Part shown: piece by piece, positions 6,484 to 15,800 of the stretch
Position numbering within the stretch: position 1 is the stretch's first letter
Layout: each line of letters starts with the position of its first letter
Assembly: GCA_964637515.1 (NCBI GenBank)
Contig: CAZWUI010000023.1
Location: forward strand, 1-17,369
Length of the DNA stretch: 17,369 bases
Source of the DNA: RGIG4097 sp964637515
Lineage (GTDB): Bacteria > Bacillota > Clostridia > Christensenellales > CAG-917
Direction of reading: 5' to 3'
Position numbers and translations under genes: made by a program
Notes under the pieces: model-generated
The model's input: only the letters and a program-made list of their open reading frames with translations
Database searches by the model: none
Told to the model about the DNA's origin: nothing

Positions 6484-7311
6484 TTATTCGTCGAGATAGA
6501 TGATGCACTTCGACGGACACTTTTCAGAACACTTTCCGCAACTCATACACTTCGAGTAGTCGATGACGGGAAGATTGTTCACCATTTCGATTGCGTGTTC
6601 GGGACAGATTTTTGCGCAAAGTCCGCAACCTACGCAACCGGTTTTGCACATTGCTCTGACGTCTTTCGCACCGCGCAGACAGTTCGAGCAAGCGACATAA
6701 ACTTTTGCTTGTTTGGGGATACGTTTGATGATTGCCTTCGGGCAAGCGACGATACACCTACCGCAAGCGATACATTTTTCGTGGTCTATGTAGGCAAATC
6801 CGCCGTCGCGCACGTCGATAGCGTGTTCGGGGCAACAGTCGGTGCAGGAACCCATACCGAGACAACCCCACTTGCACTGTTTGCGACCACCGCCGAGAAG
6901 TTCCATGCTTCTGCAATCGCCGTAACCCATATATTCGTACTTATCGGTTGCATTGTTACCGCCTCTGCAACAGACGACGAGTTTTGTTTCTTCGCCGCTG
7001 ACCGATACGCCGAGTATATCTCCTATTTGTTTTTTGTTCTCTGCGGGAGTCGCCGAGCAAGCGTCCACTTCCGCTTTTCCTTCTACGAGTGCCTTTGCGA
7101 AATCCGCACAACCCGCATAACCGCAACCACCGCAGTTGGCACCCGAAAGTTTCTTGGTAATTTCACCTATTCTTTCATCTTCCTGCACCGTGAACTTTTT
7201 CCCGCATACTGCGAGCAGAATGCCGAGCACGAGAGCGGTGACGAACAAGACGAGCACTGAATACAGTATCGTCATAGGATCGACGGTTGCGGCAGAAATT
7301 AACGTATTCAT
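6484..7311 (-). CDS. rnfB: Rnf complex subunit B, iron-sulfur protein
   Basis: A 275-aa electron-entry subunit of the ferredoxin:NAD+ oxidoreductase (Rnf). An N-terminal membrane helix (about 14-35) anchors it. It is followed by the Fe-S domain signature CGGCGYAGC with Cys60, Cys63, Cys68 and Cys85. The rest carries several ferredoxin-like Cys sets: near 150-160 (CLGMGSCTDCCP), 180-190 (CIACGRCIVACP), 226-236 (CVGCGLCAKICP) and 255-265 (CMSCGKCSEKCP), plus Cys208, Cys211 and Cys222. It passes electrons from reduced ferredoxin into the membrane subunits. The start is set by AGGAGG 9 nt before ATG. It is the last rnf gene and lies 13 nt after rnfA. Confidence 0.96.
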   Translation of the reverse strand: MNTLISAATVDPMTILYSVLVLFVTALVLGILLAVCGKKFTVQEDERIGEITKKLSGANCGGCGYAGCADFAKALVEGKAEVDACSATPAENKKQIGDILGVSVSGEETKLVVCCRGGNNATDKYEYMGYGDCRSMELLGGGRKQCKWGCLGMGSCTDCCPEHAIDVRDGGFAYIDHEKCIACGRCIVACPKAIIKRIPKQAKVYVACSNCLRGAKDVRAMCKTGCVGCGLCAKICPEHAIEMVNNLPVIDYSKCMSCGKCSEKCPSKCIIYLDE

Positions 7312-7324
7312 AATCGCATACCTC

Positions 7325-7912
7325 CTAACTAATCATACCGCTAAACGCAGTGAACGCCATTGCCATAATGGAGGCGGTGATAAGGGTGATGGGGAAGCCT
7401 CTGAAAGGTTTGGGGACAAGGGTTATATCCATTCTTTCGCGGATACCCGCAAGCAGGAGTATGGAAAGAGTGAATCCGCAACCGCTGAACACACCGTTCA
7501 AGAAGGATTGCAACAAACTGATGCCTTCCGCAACACCATAGGACTGTATGTTGAGAATTGCAACGCCGAGCACTGCGCAGTTGGTCGTAATCAAGGGAAG
7601 ATAAACGCCAAGTGCGCTATAAAGGGAAGGCATAAACTTTTTGAGCACCATTTCGACAAGTTGGACGAGCGCCGCTATGACGAGAATGAACGCTATCGTT
7701 TGCAAATACTCTATCCCTGCAACGACGAGCAGTTTTTGTATGAGCCAAGTGAATATGGATGCGATACCCATGACGAAGATAACCGCTATGCCCATGCCGA
7801 GTGCGGTGTCAGTCTTTTTGGAAACGCCCAAGAAAGGACAACATCCGAGGAATTGACAAAGCACGAAGTTGTTCACGAATATTGCGCCGATAATAAGGTA
7901 GAAATAACTCAT
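7325..7912 (-). CDS. rnfA: Rnf complex subunit A, membrane protein
   Basis: A 195-aa six-helix membrane subunit of the Rnf/Nqr family, normal length. The conserved NNFVLCQFLGCCPFLG (14-29) and LPLITTNCAVLG (105-116, Cys112) segments carry cysteines that, in solved Rnf/Nqr structures, hold a [2Fe-2S] cluster inside the membrane together with RnfE. It has the inverted-repeat symmetry with RnfE (both contain LYSALG-Y-PLI segments). The ATG overlaps the rnfE stop as ATGA, with GAGGTG a few bases upstream, so translation is coupled. Confidence 0.96.
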   Translation of the reverse strand: MSYFYLIIGAIFVNNFVLCQFLGCCPFLGVSKKTDTALGMGIAVIFVMGIASIFTWLIQKLLVVAGIEYLQTIAFILVIAALVQLVEMVLKKFMPSLYSALGVYLPLITTNCAVLGVAILNIQSYGVAEGISLLQSFLNGVFSGCGFTLSILLLAGIRERMDITLVPKPFRGFPITLITASIMAMAFTAFSGMIS

Positions 7913-8616
7913 TGTGCCACCTCCTCTGCGCCGTCAAGGTCATCTTTTGCTTCTTCGATACGAGCCGCCGCCTCTTCGAGTTTCGCTCTACGTTTTTCCG
8001 CATTCTTGTCCGAGACGTAGTTAATGAGTGCCATCATGAGTCCGAACACGAGGAATCCGCCCGCCGGCATAACGAACACAGAAAGTGCGTAGTCGGGAGC
8101 AAGTGTAAGTCCGAAGGTCAACGAGCCGAGAGAGCCTGCGAATATCGTACCTGCGCCGATGAGTTCTCTGATGAAGCCCATTGCGGTAAGGGAGAGAGTG
8201 AATCCGAGTCCCATACCAAGACCGTCGAGAATGCTGTCGCCGACTTTGTTCGTGCTTGCGAACGCTTCTGCTCTTGCAAGAATGATACAGTTGACGACTA
8301 TGAGCGGCAGATATATGCCGAGTGCACTATACAGTGCGGGGACAAACTTCTTGAGCAACATTTCGACGATTGTCACGAACGTCGCTATGATGAGAACATA
8401 GCAAGGGATTCTCACCTTGTCGGGAATTATGTTGCGAAGCAACGAAACGAGCATATTCGAGCAAACCAAAACCACGGTCGCCGCAAGTCCCATGCCGAGT
8501 CCGTTGAAAGCGGACGTCGAAACCGCAAGCGTAGGACAAGTGCCGAGCACGAGTCTGAACACGGGGTTTGAGGTGATTATGCCGTTGGTCAAAATTTTGC
8601 CTTTATCTTTTGCCAT
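7909..8616 (-). CDS. rnfE: Rnf complex subunit E, membrane protein
   Basis: A 235-aa membrane subunit partnered with RnfA. Motifs NPVFRLVLGTCPTLAVS (Cys27) and LPLIVVNCIILARAEAFA (Cys110) supply the matching cluster cysteines. The C-terminal 40 residues form a highly charged Lys/Glu/Ala-rich, probably helical tail (NAEKRRAKLEEAAARIEEAK), longer than in many RnfE proteins. I choose the ATG at 8616 because AAGGAGG sits 7 nt before it; an in-frame GTG at 8622 overlaps the rnfG stop and is too close to the ribosome binding site. The stop overlaps the rnfA start. Confidence 0.95.
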   Translation of the reverse strand: MAKDKGKILTNGIITSNPVFRLVLGTCPTLAVSTSAFNGLGMGLAATVVLVCSNMLVSLLRNIIPDKVRIPCYVLIIATFVTIVEMLLKKFVPALYSALGIYLPLIVVNCIILARAEAFASTNKVGDSILDGLGMGLGFTLSLTAMGFIRELIGAGTIFAGSLGSLTFGLTLAPDYALSVFVMPAGGFLVFGLMMALINYVSDKNAEKRRAKLEEAAARIEEAKDDLDGAEEVAQ

Positions 8617-8618
8617 AA

Positions 8619-9230
8619 TCACGCCTCCTTATATGCTTTGTATGCACGCACCGCAGCGTCAACCGCGTTGTGATAACCCGTAGACGTGAAGGTTGCGCCC
8701 GAAAGTGCGACGACTTCTCCGTCCTTGAGGTCGGACGACGGGGACTTTCTGAAGAAAGTCAAACCGTCTATTTCGTCGAGATCGAGCCCGACGTATTTTG
8801 CTTTGTTTGCTTTTTCGACTTTGTTGAAATAGCCCGCGGTTTCGCCCTGCTCGTAGACTACGACGTCTTTGATTACGCCGTCCACTCCGATATAGACGAG
8901 CATTTCAATGGTGCCATCCTTTGCGCCTTTCCCGGTCGTATAGTAGCAATAGCCGATTTCGCTTCCGTCCGCCGTTGCCACGAAACAGGAATTGACGTAT
9001 TCGTCAAGCACTCTGTCTTCTGATTTTGAAACACCGCCGACGTCCACGCCGAAGAAGGTTGCGACTTCTTTCATAATGGTTTCGTCGGGGTCCACGTAGG
9101 TCACCCAGTTCATCACGCCGAGAAGAATGCCCGCAACAAGTGCGATAGCGGCAAGCACGATGACGCATTTCGCAAGGTCTTTCGTGAAAAATCTTTGTTT
9201 TTTGGGGGTGGTTGCAACTTGTTCAGTCAT
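8619..9230 (-). CDS. rnfG: Rnf complex subunit G, flavoprotein
   Basis: A 203-aa protein with one N-terminal membrane helix (about 20-42) and an extracytoplasmic FMN-binding domain. The flavin attachment motif SGATFTS is at 177-183, with Thr180 the expected site of covalent FMN linkage; this is done by an ApbE-type flavin transferase, which is not in this window. It takes part in the electron path between the membrane clusters and RnfD/RnfC. The ATG shares one base with the rnfD stop (TAATG), indicating coupled translation. Confidence 0.95.
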   Translation of the reverse strand: MTEQVATTPKKQRFFTKDLAKCVIVLAAIALVAGILLGVMNWVTYVDPDETIMKEVATFFGVDVGGVSKSEDRVLDEYVNSCFVATADGSEIGYCYYTTGKGAKDGTIEMLVYIGVDGVIKDVVVYEQGETAGYFNKVEKANKAKYVGLDLDEIDGLTFFRKSPSSDLKDGEVVALSGATFTSTGYHNAVDAAVRAYKAYKEA

Positions 9231-10324
9231 TATTCCGCCTCCTTTGCATCTCTTTTGGCAAGACGCTTTTCTTCGATTTTTACGATAATTTCTTTAGGTT
9301 TCTTCGCAATATTCGTTCTGGGAGTGCCAAACGCCTTCGGACGAAGTTTTTCAAGGAGCGGAGTCGCAATATTCATAAGGAGTATTGCAAACGACACGCC
9401 TTCGGGGTACGAGCCGAATCGTCTGATGATGACGGTGATAAATCCGAGCCCTATGCCGAATAGCACGACTGCGAGAGTGGACTTGGGTGAAGTCGCATAG
9501 TCGGTCGCCATGAAGAACGCACCGAACATAAGACCGCCGCCGAGCAAGAACGTCCAGATATATTCGCCGACGTAGCCGGTGCTTGCATAGAAGATTGAAG
9601 TGAACACCACGACGGACACAATATAGATGACAGGAATACGGACGTCTATCGTGCGCCTAATAATAAGGTATACCGCACCGATCAAAACCGCGAGCGTACA
9701 AACTTCGCCGGCACTTCCGCCTATTCTGCCAAGGAACATATCGAGTGCGCTGAGTCCTTCCGCGGGATTCAAACCTCTCGTCACGCCCTCAACAACCGAA
9801 AGCGGAGTCGCAGTGGTGATTGCGTCGGGAAGATTGATGTTGACCGCTTGACCGAAGTAGGTGAACAAATTTGCTCCGTCGGACAAGTCGATGGGTGCGA
9901 CGAATTTCGTCATAACGCCTGTCCAGCACAACATAACGAAGATACGTGCGACAATCGCAGGGTTTGCGAAGTTTCTGCCGATACCGCCGAAAAGCATCTT
10001 GACAACGAGAATTGCAAACGCCGCACCGACAATCGCCACGTAGAAAGGAACGACCGCGGGCAAGTTGAGTGCGAAAATCATGCCCGTAACGATTGCGGAC
10101 AAATCACCGACGGATTGTTCTCTCTTCGTTATCACGTTGAAGAGCCACTCACAAAACACCGCCGTCGCAACACTCAAAACCGTCAAGAAAAGCGGATAGA
10201 ATCCGTAAATCAACACAGATGCAATGAGCGTAGGACAGAGCGCGATGATGACGTCGAGCATGACTTTTCTCGTGCTTGTCGGAGAAGTTATGTGGGGAGA
10301 AGTCGAAACTACGTATTTAGACAT
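9230..10324 (-). CDS. rnfD: Rnf complex subunit D, membrane flavoprotein
   Basis: A 364-aa multi-helix membrane protein of the NqrB/RnfD family. The motif DAITTATPL (167-175) corresponds to the FMN attachment site of the family, Thr173 being the expected linked residue. GGIGRNFANPAIVARIF (113-129) is also typical. It forms part of the ion-translocating core. The C-terminus has a charged, Lys/Arg/Glu-rich cytoplasmic tail after about residue 325. The ATG follows the rnfC stop by one base, and a strong AAGGGGG ribosome binding site lies in the end of rnfC. Confidence 0.96.
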   Translation of the reverse strand: MSKYVVSTSPHITSPTSTRKVMLDVIIALCPTLIASVLIYGFYPLFLTVLSVATAVFCEWLFNVITKREQSVGDLSAIVTGMIFALNLPAVVPFYVAIVGAAFAILVVKMLFGGIGRNFANPAIVARIFVMLCWTGVMTKFVAPIDLSDGANLFTYFGQAVNINLPDAITTATPLSVVEGVTRGLNPAEGLSALDMFLGRIGGSAGEVCTLAVLIGAVYLIIRRTIDVRIPVIYIVSVVVFTSIFYASTGYVGEYIWTFLLGGGLMFGAFFMATDYATSPKSTLAVVLFGIGLGFITVIIRRFGSYPEGVSFAILLMNIATPLLEKLRPKAFGTPRTNIAKKPKEIIVKIEEKRLAKRDAKEAE

Positions 10325-10325
10325 A

Positions 10326-11627
10326 TCACTTTATCCCCCTTATTTTGATTTCTTTTTTGGAGAGCCTGATCGCCTGAACGAGCGGGCGCTTAGACGGACA
10401 ACAATAGGAACAAACTCCGCATTCTATACAGTTCATAACGCCGAGTTTTGCAGTGGTTTCATAGTCGCCTGCGATGATAGCCCTTTCAATATCTCTGGGC
10501 ATAAGGTTCATGGGGCAACGTTGAATGCACTTTCCGCAGTTAATACACTGCGTGGTGCCGTCCGTATTAAATTCTTTTTTGGTCAGGAACAGGAGTGCAG
10601 ACGAGCCTTTTGTACACGCAACGTTCAAATCCGCCTGCGCAAATCCCATCATAGGGCCGCCGCTGACCACTTTTTTGGTTGCGTCTTCGTCAACGCTACC
10701 GCGACAATGGTCGTAGATATAGGAATAGAGCGTGCCGGTGCGCACCCAGTAGTTGCCTATCTTGTCAACGCCTTTGCCCGACACCGTAATAGCACGCTTA
10801 TAAAGCGGTTCGCCGAGTTCGATTGCTCTTGCGACTGCAAGTGCGGTGTGCACGTTTGACACCACGCAACCTACATCCGCAGGAAGTCCTCCAGGCGGGA
10901 CTGCACGTTTCAAAATGGCGTAGATGAGTTGCTTTTCCGCACCTTGCGGATATTTCGCAACAAGAGTTAGGACGGAAATATCTCCGCCGTCCGGGCACTT
11001 GCTTGCAAGAATTGCGATCGCCTCTTTCTTGTTTGACTCGACGCCGATATACGCTTTCTTGACGCCGAGAGCTTTCATCTCATAACGGACACCGCGGAGA
11101 AATTCGTCCGTATGCTCGACGAGAAGTCTATAGTCGCAAGTTATGTAAGGCTCGCATTCCGCGCCGTTGATGATAAGAGAGTCAACGGGTTTCGACGGTG
11201 CGAATTTGACGTGAGTGGGGAAAGTTGCTCCGCCCATGCCGACTATTCCCGCTTCTTTGATACGTGCCAATATCTCATCGCGGTCGGGGTTTTCAAGGAC
11301 GGGAAGGGAAACTTTGTCGTACTTGAAATCGTTGTCGATGACGATATGGTCCGCCTCACCGCCGTTGGCGGTGGAAAGACGCTTTATCGCACTGACAGTC
11401 CCCGAAACGGGTGCGAAAACGTGAGCGGACACGAATCCGCTCGCCTCGCCTATCATCTGCCCCTCTTTGACGTAGTCGCCGACTGCGACAATCGCTTTTG
11501 CGGGTGCGCCGATGTGTTGAGATAAAGAAACGTAGAGTTTGTCAGGAATGCTGAAATCGTAAAGCGGACAATCCTTGGTGCGCTTGTTTGCGTTTGGATG
11601 TGTTCCGCGACGAAACGTTCTGTACAT
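10326..11627 (-). CDS. rnfC: Rnf complex subunit C, NADH-binding electron transfer protein
   Basis: A 433-aa soluble subunit, the NAD(H) and FMN site of Rnf. The Rossmann-like GIVGMGGATFPTHVKF (about 127-142) and GAECEPYITCD (155-165) segments match the Nqo1-like nucleotide/flavin fold. Two [4Fe-4S] motifs follow: CINCGKCIQRCP (361-372) and CIECGVCSYCCP (400-411). The start is placed at ATG 11627 because AAAAGGA lies 8 nt upstream; an in-frame GTG 30 nt further up (11657) has no ribosome binding site and falls in a palindrome. It is first in the operon, behind the promoter at 11724-11752. Confidence 0.96.
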   Translation of the reverse strand: MYRTFRRGTHPNANKRTKDCPLYDFSIPDKLYVSLSQHIGAPAKAIVAVGDYVKEGQMIGEASGFVSAHVFAPVSGTVSAIKRLSTANGGEADHIVIDNDFKYDKVSLPVLENPDRDEILARIKEAGIVGMGGATFPTHVKFAPSKPVDSLIINGAECEPYITCDYRLLVEHTDEFLRGVRYEMKALGVKKAYIGVESNKKEAIAILASKCPDGGDISVLTLVAKYPQGAEKQLIYAILKRAVPPGGLPADVGCVVSNVHTALAVARAIELGEPLYKRAITVSGKGVDKIGNYWVRTGTLYSYIYDHCRGSVDEDATKKVVSGGPMMGFAQADLNVACTKGSSALLFLTKKEFNTDGTTQCINCGKCIQRCPMNLMPRDIERAIIAGDYETTAKLGVMNCIECGVCSYCCPSKRPLVQAIRLSKKEIKIRGIK

Positions 11628-11641
11628 CTTATAGTTCCTTT

Positions 11642-11656
11642 TGCAGTTCAACTGCA
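11642..11656. promoter_or_regulatory. Perfect palindrome in the rnfC leader
   Basis: TGCAGTT and AACTGCA are perfect 7-nt inverted arms around a single base. The element lies in the 5' leader of the rnf transcript, directly next to the rnfC ribosome binding site. As DNA it could be an operator; as RNA it could fold to a 6-bp stem with a 3-nt loop beside the ribosome binding site. No known regulator is assigned. Confidence 0.35.
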
Positions 11657-11723
11657 CGTTGTAATGTCACGAAGCAAGACCGCAAATGCGAAGATGCTCC
11701 GATTATGGATTATTAGTATTGTT

Positions 11724-11752
11724 ATTATATAATACTTTTTCAATAAAGTAAA
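11724..11752 (-). promoter_or_regulatory. Promoter of the rnf operon
   Basis: On the minus strand TTTACT (11752-11747) and a perfect TATAAT (11729-11724) are 17 nt apart, fitting a housekeeping sigma-A promoter. The start would be near 11717, giving a leader of about 90 nt before rnfC. The -35 box begins about 10 nt after the stop of the upstream TSUP gene, and I see no terminator between them, so read-through from that gene is possible. Confidence 0.8.
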
Positions 11753-11761
11753 TACCCCATT

Positions 11762-12142
11762 TTAACTTTTTTTCAGAGTTTCGACGGCGAGAGAAAAAAC
11801 CGCTACCGCCGAGAGAAACGCACCGAATAAAACAGTCAGAGTGTTATCCCCCGCGTCGAATGCAAAAAAGGAAGTTACCACAGACGACAAAAGGGCGGGA
11901 AAAAGCAAATAGCCAATGCCGTCAAAGGACACCAATCCGTTTTTCAAATGCAGTCCGAGAGACGCTGTCCCCGTAGGCACGAAAGCAAGCAAATTGACAA
12001 ACTGCGCAGTGAGCTGCTCAACCCCCATAGCAAAGGTCAACAGTGGTATCGTGAGCGTGCCGCCGCCCATTCCCATACCCGCAAGCACACCGCCCGCAAG
12101 TCCGCAAAAAAGATAAAATATCCAACCGTTTTTCATAGTCAT
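11762..12142 (-). CDS. Half-length TSUP (TauE/SafE-like) membrane protein, second of a pair
   Basis: A 126-aa very hydrophobic protein with about four membrane segments. The Gly-rich AGMGMGGGTLTIPLL segment (21-35) is the conserved repeat motif of the TauE/SafE (TSUP) family, whose full proteins (about 250 aa) contain two such halves. These transporters move sulfur-containing or organic anions; the substrate here is unknown. The start ATG has AAAGG 5 nt upstream; an ATG two codons later is also possible. Together with the neighbouring half at 12312 it probably forms a heteromeric transporter. Confidence 0.82.
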   Translation of the reverse strand: MTMKNGWIFYLFCGLAGGVLAGMGMGGGTLTIPLLTFAMGVEQLTAQFVNLLAFVPTGTASLGLHLKNGLVSFDGIGYLLFPALLSSVVTSFFAFDAGDNTLTVLFGAFLSAVAVFSLAVETLKKS

Positions 12143-12253
12143 ATCATCCTTTTCAAATCATTGTTTTTTGTCGTCCGCACAAAACTATCACGGAGTTTTA
12201 GCCGCAAAATCACACCCGCGTTTTCCAAAAACCGAAAGCACACACCATGCTTT

Positions 12254-12278
12254 ATAAAATCGCAAAATCGCATTTTAT
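12254..12278. repeat. Inverted repeat in the gap between the two TSUP genes
   Basis: ATAAAAT (12254-12260) and ATTTTAT (12272-12278) are perfect 7-nt inverted arms around an 11-nt centre that contains CGCAAAATCGC. It lies in the 169-nt stretch between the two TSUP genes, where otherwise I see no gene, clear promoter or terminator. The arms are AT-only, so this may be chance. Confidence 0.25.
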
Positions 12279-12311
12279 GTTACGTTTTGAGACAATAAAC
12301 GCTTTGTTCTG

Positions 12312-12731
12312 TCAGAATATCATTTTGAGCCCCGCAAGCAACATAAGAAAATAAAACACGTACCTGAGTGCAACGTTGTTCGCTTTTTTGAGAAGTAGCG
12401 CACCGATGATTCCGCCCGCCACAACACCTACAATCGTTGCGGGAAATATGGAGTAGTCGTAACTTCCTTTGAGCGCATACACCACCGCACTGACCGCACA
12501 TAACGGCAGAATAATCATGATTGCGGTTGCGTGAGATTTCTTCGCCCCCAAACCGTAAAGATAACTCAATATCGGCACAACGAGCATTCCGCCGCCCGCC
12601 CCGAAAAGTCCGTTGACCGCACCCACTACGAGTCCGAAAAATACCGCGAGCGATTTCTCTTTCATACCGCTCTTTTCGTTGCTCTTTTTGAATTTCGACA
12701 GGTATTCAACCCCCAAAAGTCCACTGTTCAT
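12312..12731 (-). CDS. Half-length TSUP (TauE/SafE-like) membrane protein, first of a pair
   Basis: A strongly hydrophobic protein with about four membrane segments and the TSUP motif NGLFGAGGGMLVVPIL. From ATG 12731 it is 139 aa; from the ATG at 12665 (MKEKSLAVFFG) it is 117 aa, which matches the family start better. Neither has a strong ribosome binding site. A longer reading from a TTG at 12779 is unlikely. It corresponds to one half of a full TauE/SafE transporter, the other half being the gene at 11762-12142, 169 nt downstream on the same strand. No promoter is certain. Confidence 0.8.
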   Translation of the reverse strand: MNSGLLGVEYLSKFKKSNEKSGMKEKSLAVFFGLVVGAVNGLFGAGGGMLVVPILSYLYGLGAKKSHATAIMIILPLCAVSAVVYALKGSYDYSIFPATIVGVVAGGIIGALLLKKANNVALRYVFYFLMLLAGLKMIF

Positions 12732-12816
12732 AATTATATTTTCTTTAATTTGCAAGAAAATATGAAATACGTTTGCCAAATTATTGATTTTGTTATATCA
12801 TATCATAGCCTATATT

Positions 12817-12845
12817 TATATATAACGCGCGGATAACGCGTGCAA
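12817..12845 (-). promoter_or_regulatory. Weak candidate promoter for the TSUP pair
   Basis: TTGCAC (12845-12840) and TATATA (12822-12817) are 17 nt apart on the minus strand. Both boxes are poor matches and the region is AT-rich, so this is only a candidate. The direct repeat described at 12822-12840 falls in its spacer. Confidence 0.25.
12822..12840. repeat. Direct repeat ATAACGCG in the divergent intergenic region
   Basis: Two identical copies of ATAACGCG (12822-12829 and 12833-12840) start 11 nt apart, about one helical turn, between the divergent TSUP gene and the large lipoprotein gene. On the plus strand a -10-like TATAAC (12821-12826) overlaps the first copy. Tandem sites at this spacing are typical of dimeric activators or response regulators, so a shared operator is possible. 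Confidence 0.35.
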
Positions 12846-12881
12846 ATAAAATTCGCATCACAATTAGGCATAAAGGAAAGT

Positions 12882-15800
12882 ATGAAAAAGAAAAGACTGA
12901 CTTTATTAGCACTCATGACCGCACTTCTTATGGTGCTGTCCCTCACCCTCTTCGTCGCGTGCAACAACGCGGAAGCACCCGCAGCCACCCCCGAAGAAGA
13001 AACCAAAATCGAGGCAACCAAAGGACTCTTGATTTCCAACTCCGATTTCAAAGTCGTGGATACGTCCTCTTCGACCTATCCCCTCTCCATAACCGATTGG
13101 AAAGGCGCTTCCATGTACAGTAGCGGTTCTTATCCCAAGGGTGTCATCGCAGGCGCAATCAGCCTTGAAGAAGCACTCTACTCCGCAAACGCATCTGCAT
13201 GGAAAGACGAAGATAAGACCATTTACAACCTTCTCAAGTCCCACTATTCTTCCGCAGAAGGCGCAGTCAACAACGCGCTCATGATTTATATGCCCAAGAA
13301 AGCGGATATCGTCGATGCAAGCAAGGACGACTACGGTCCCACCGCATACGGCTACACTTCCGCATCCTTCTCTCTTGAGGCGAACAAATATTATAAACTC
13401 TCCGTCGACGTTCTCACCTACGATATCCAAGGCACTCTTGACGACGCAGGCAATCAAAGCGAATCCGCCAATCCCGGTGCAAGAATTTACGTTTCTTCCA
13501 ACGCATATGCGGAATTTGCGAACGTCAACACCAACGGCGAATGGAAAACCTACACCCTTTATATCGAAGGCGGTGCGGAATCCGCAACCTCTCTCACCGT
13601 GCAACTCGGACTCGGCAAATACACTTCCGAATACACCAACGGCCTTACGAGCGGTTACGCTTTCTTCGACAACGTGAATCTCGTTGAAATCGAAAACACC
13701 GAATATGCGACCGCAAGCGCAACCGAATTGAACGGAAACGCAAGCGTCACCGCTGCACAATTCCGCGAGAACAATCAAACTCTCACCGTCAAAGTCCCCA
13801 ACGGTCGTTTCGATTTCGGCACCACCAAAGTTGGCACTTCCGCAACGGCATCCAACTGGTCGGTCGTCACCGACGGCAACGCGCCCACCGGCCTTGGCAA
13901 AAACGGTATCATCGACGTTTCCAAGTTTGACGACAACTACTCTGACTACGCTTCCACTCACTACGAGAAAGCGGGCGAAGGCGACGCAACAATCAAATAT
14001 CCCGCAAACTATTTGACGTCCAACGACTTCCCCAACACCATCAAAACTTTCGGTGACAACAGAATCGGCACCAACGTCTATATGCTCTCTCAACAAAAGA
14101 TGACCGCAAACGGTCTCAAATCTTCCAAGAATATAGTCGTCGAAAAGGGCAAATTCTACGCAATCTCCGTGTCCGTCTTGACTTATAGCGTACACGGTGC
14201 GGGCGTCACTCTCAAGCTCTCGGGCGAAGGCAAAGATATTCTCATCAAAGGTATCGGCGCAAACAGAACGGACGACCAATTCCAAGACGGCTACTACGGC
14301 GGTACCGCAATCGGCACCAACGGCGCGTGGACGACTTACACTTTCTATATCGCAGGCAATCAATATAAGAACACTTCTTACACGATGTCCTTGTGGCTCG
14401 GCACCGGCAACACCTACGACAACTCCACGGTGACCTATACCGAATACGAGAGCGCAACCAAATTCAACGAAAACCAAACCACTTACAAATCCAACGGCAC
14501 TTTCGCAACCGGTTGGGCATTCTTTGACGAAGTCAACCTTGCAGAAATCACCGAAGACGCTTGGACGAACGTCGGCGCACTCACCGACTACGAAGTCGAC
14601 CTTGAAAGCGATAGTTCCGCAAGATACGCAAAAGTGGACCTCTCCACCGTCAATCTCTTCGACGGTAGCGCAATCTCCGCAAACTTCCAAAACGTTTCGG
14701 ATAACACGGCAGATTACGACAACAACACTCTCGGCACCCCCGCAGGCTTCTCCGCAAGTAGCCTCCTCGACGAAATCGGCAATGACGATACCCTTCCCGT
14801 CGTTGACGTTACCGCAGGTGTAGTCAGCCTTGCCGCCGATGCGAACTTCACTCAATACGGCGTTGAACACCCGGGCACTCCTTATGCAATCGAAAGCGAA
14901 CGCGCCCTTATGTTCAAGTCCAATGCGGCGGACTCCTACTTCCTCTTTGAAACCGACGAATTTGCAGTTTCCAAGAACGGCACTTATCGTATCTCTCTCT
15001 GGGTTAAGACGGTAGGCATCAAGTCCACTTCCGGCGTCTATATCTATCTCGTTGACGGCGAAGGCAACGACAAGTCCTCCTTCACCCTCATCAACACTTC
15101 CACCTACGACGAAGACGACGTCGAAACCACCGTTTGGAAAGAATATTCTTTCTACGTCAAAGGCAATGAACTCGAAGCACAAAATCTCTCTTTGCGCATC
15201 ACCTACGGCACGGGCAATCGTTGGTCCTCTTCCACCCTTGCAAACGGCGTAGCGTTCGTGGCCAATATCAGCATGACCGAAATCGAATACGACGATTATG
15301 CGGACGTCTCCACCGGCAACACCGTCAAAGCGGTAAGCCTTGCATCTTCCGCGGCATCCACTTCCCCGTCCTTCACCAACGGCAGTTTCTCCAACTTCAA
15401 CGTTTCGGACACCAAGTGGACGGACGGCAACGTCGCTCAAGGCGACCTTGCGAAGAATAACTACGCAGGCGTGCCTTCCAACTGGACCATCAACGACTCC
15501 ACCTACAAGCCCAACGGCGACGACGCAGACGACACCAACACCTACAAAGAAACCTACAAGGACGATGCAAATCTCGTTGCAGGTATCGTCAAACTCGACA
15601 AACAAGCGGACAACGACAACTATTACGACGCAAGTGAACAAATCAAAGCGTTGTTCGGCGACTCGATCGCAACGTCCTTCAACACCCTTTACGGTGCGGA
15701 AGACGACTCCTACTTCGAGAATGCAGAACGTATAGGCGCACCTTACGTCCTTGCGTTTGCCGGACTCAATGGCAAGAAATACACCCGCTCCTTTGCATCC

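Noticed and set aside
7136..8020. Plus-strand 294-codon open frame opposite rnfA and rnfB
   Set aside because: It overlaps three confident rnf genes on the other strand, has no recognisable motif and spans their junctions.
11628..11657. GTG start for rnfC 10 codons upstream
   Set aside because: There is no ribosome binding site before it, it lies in the palindrome, and the ATG at 11627 has a good AAAAGGA at proper distance and matches the usual RnfC N-terminus.
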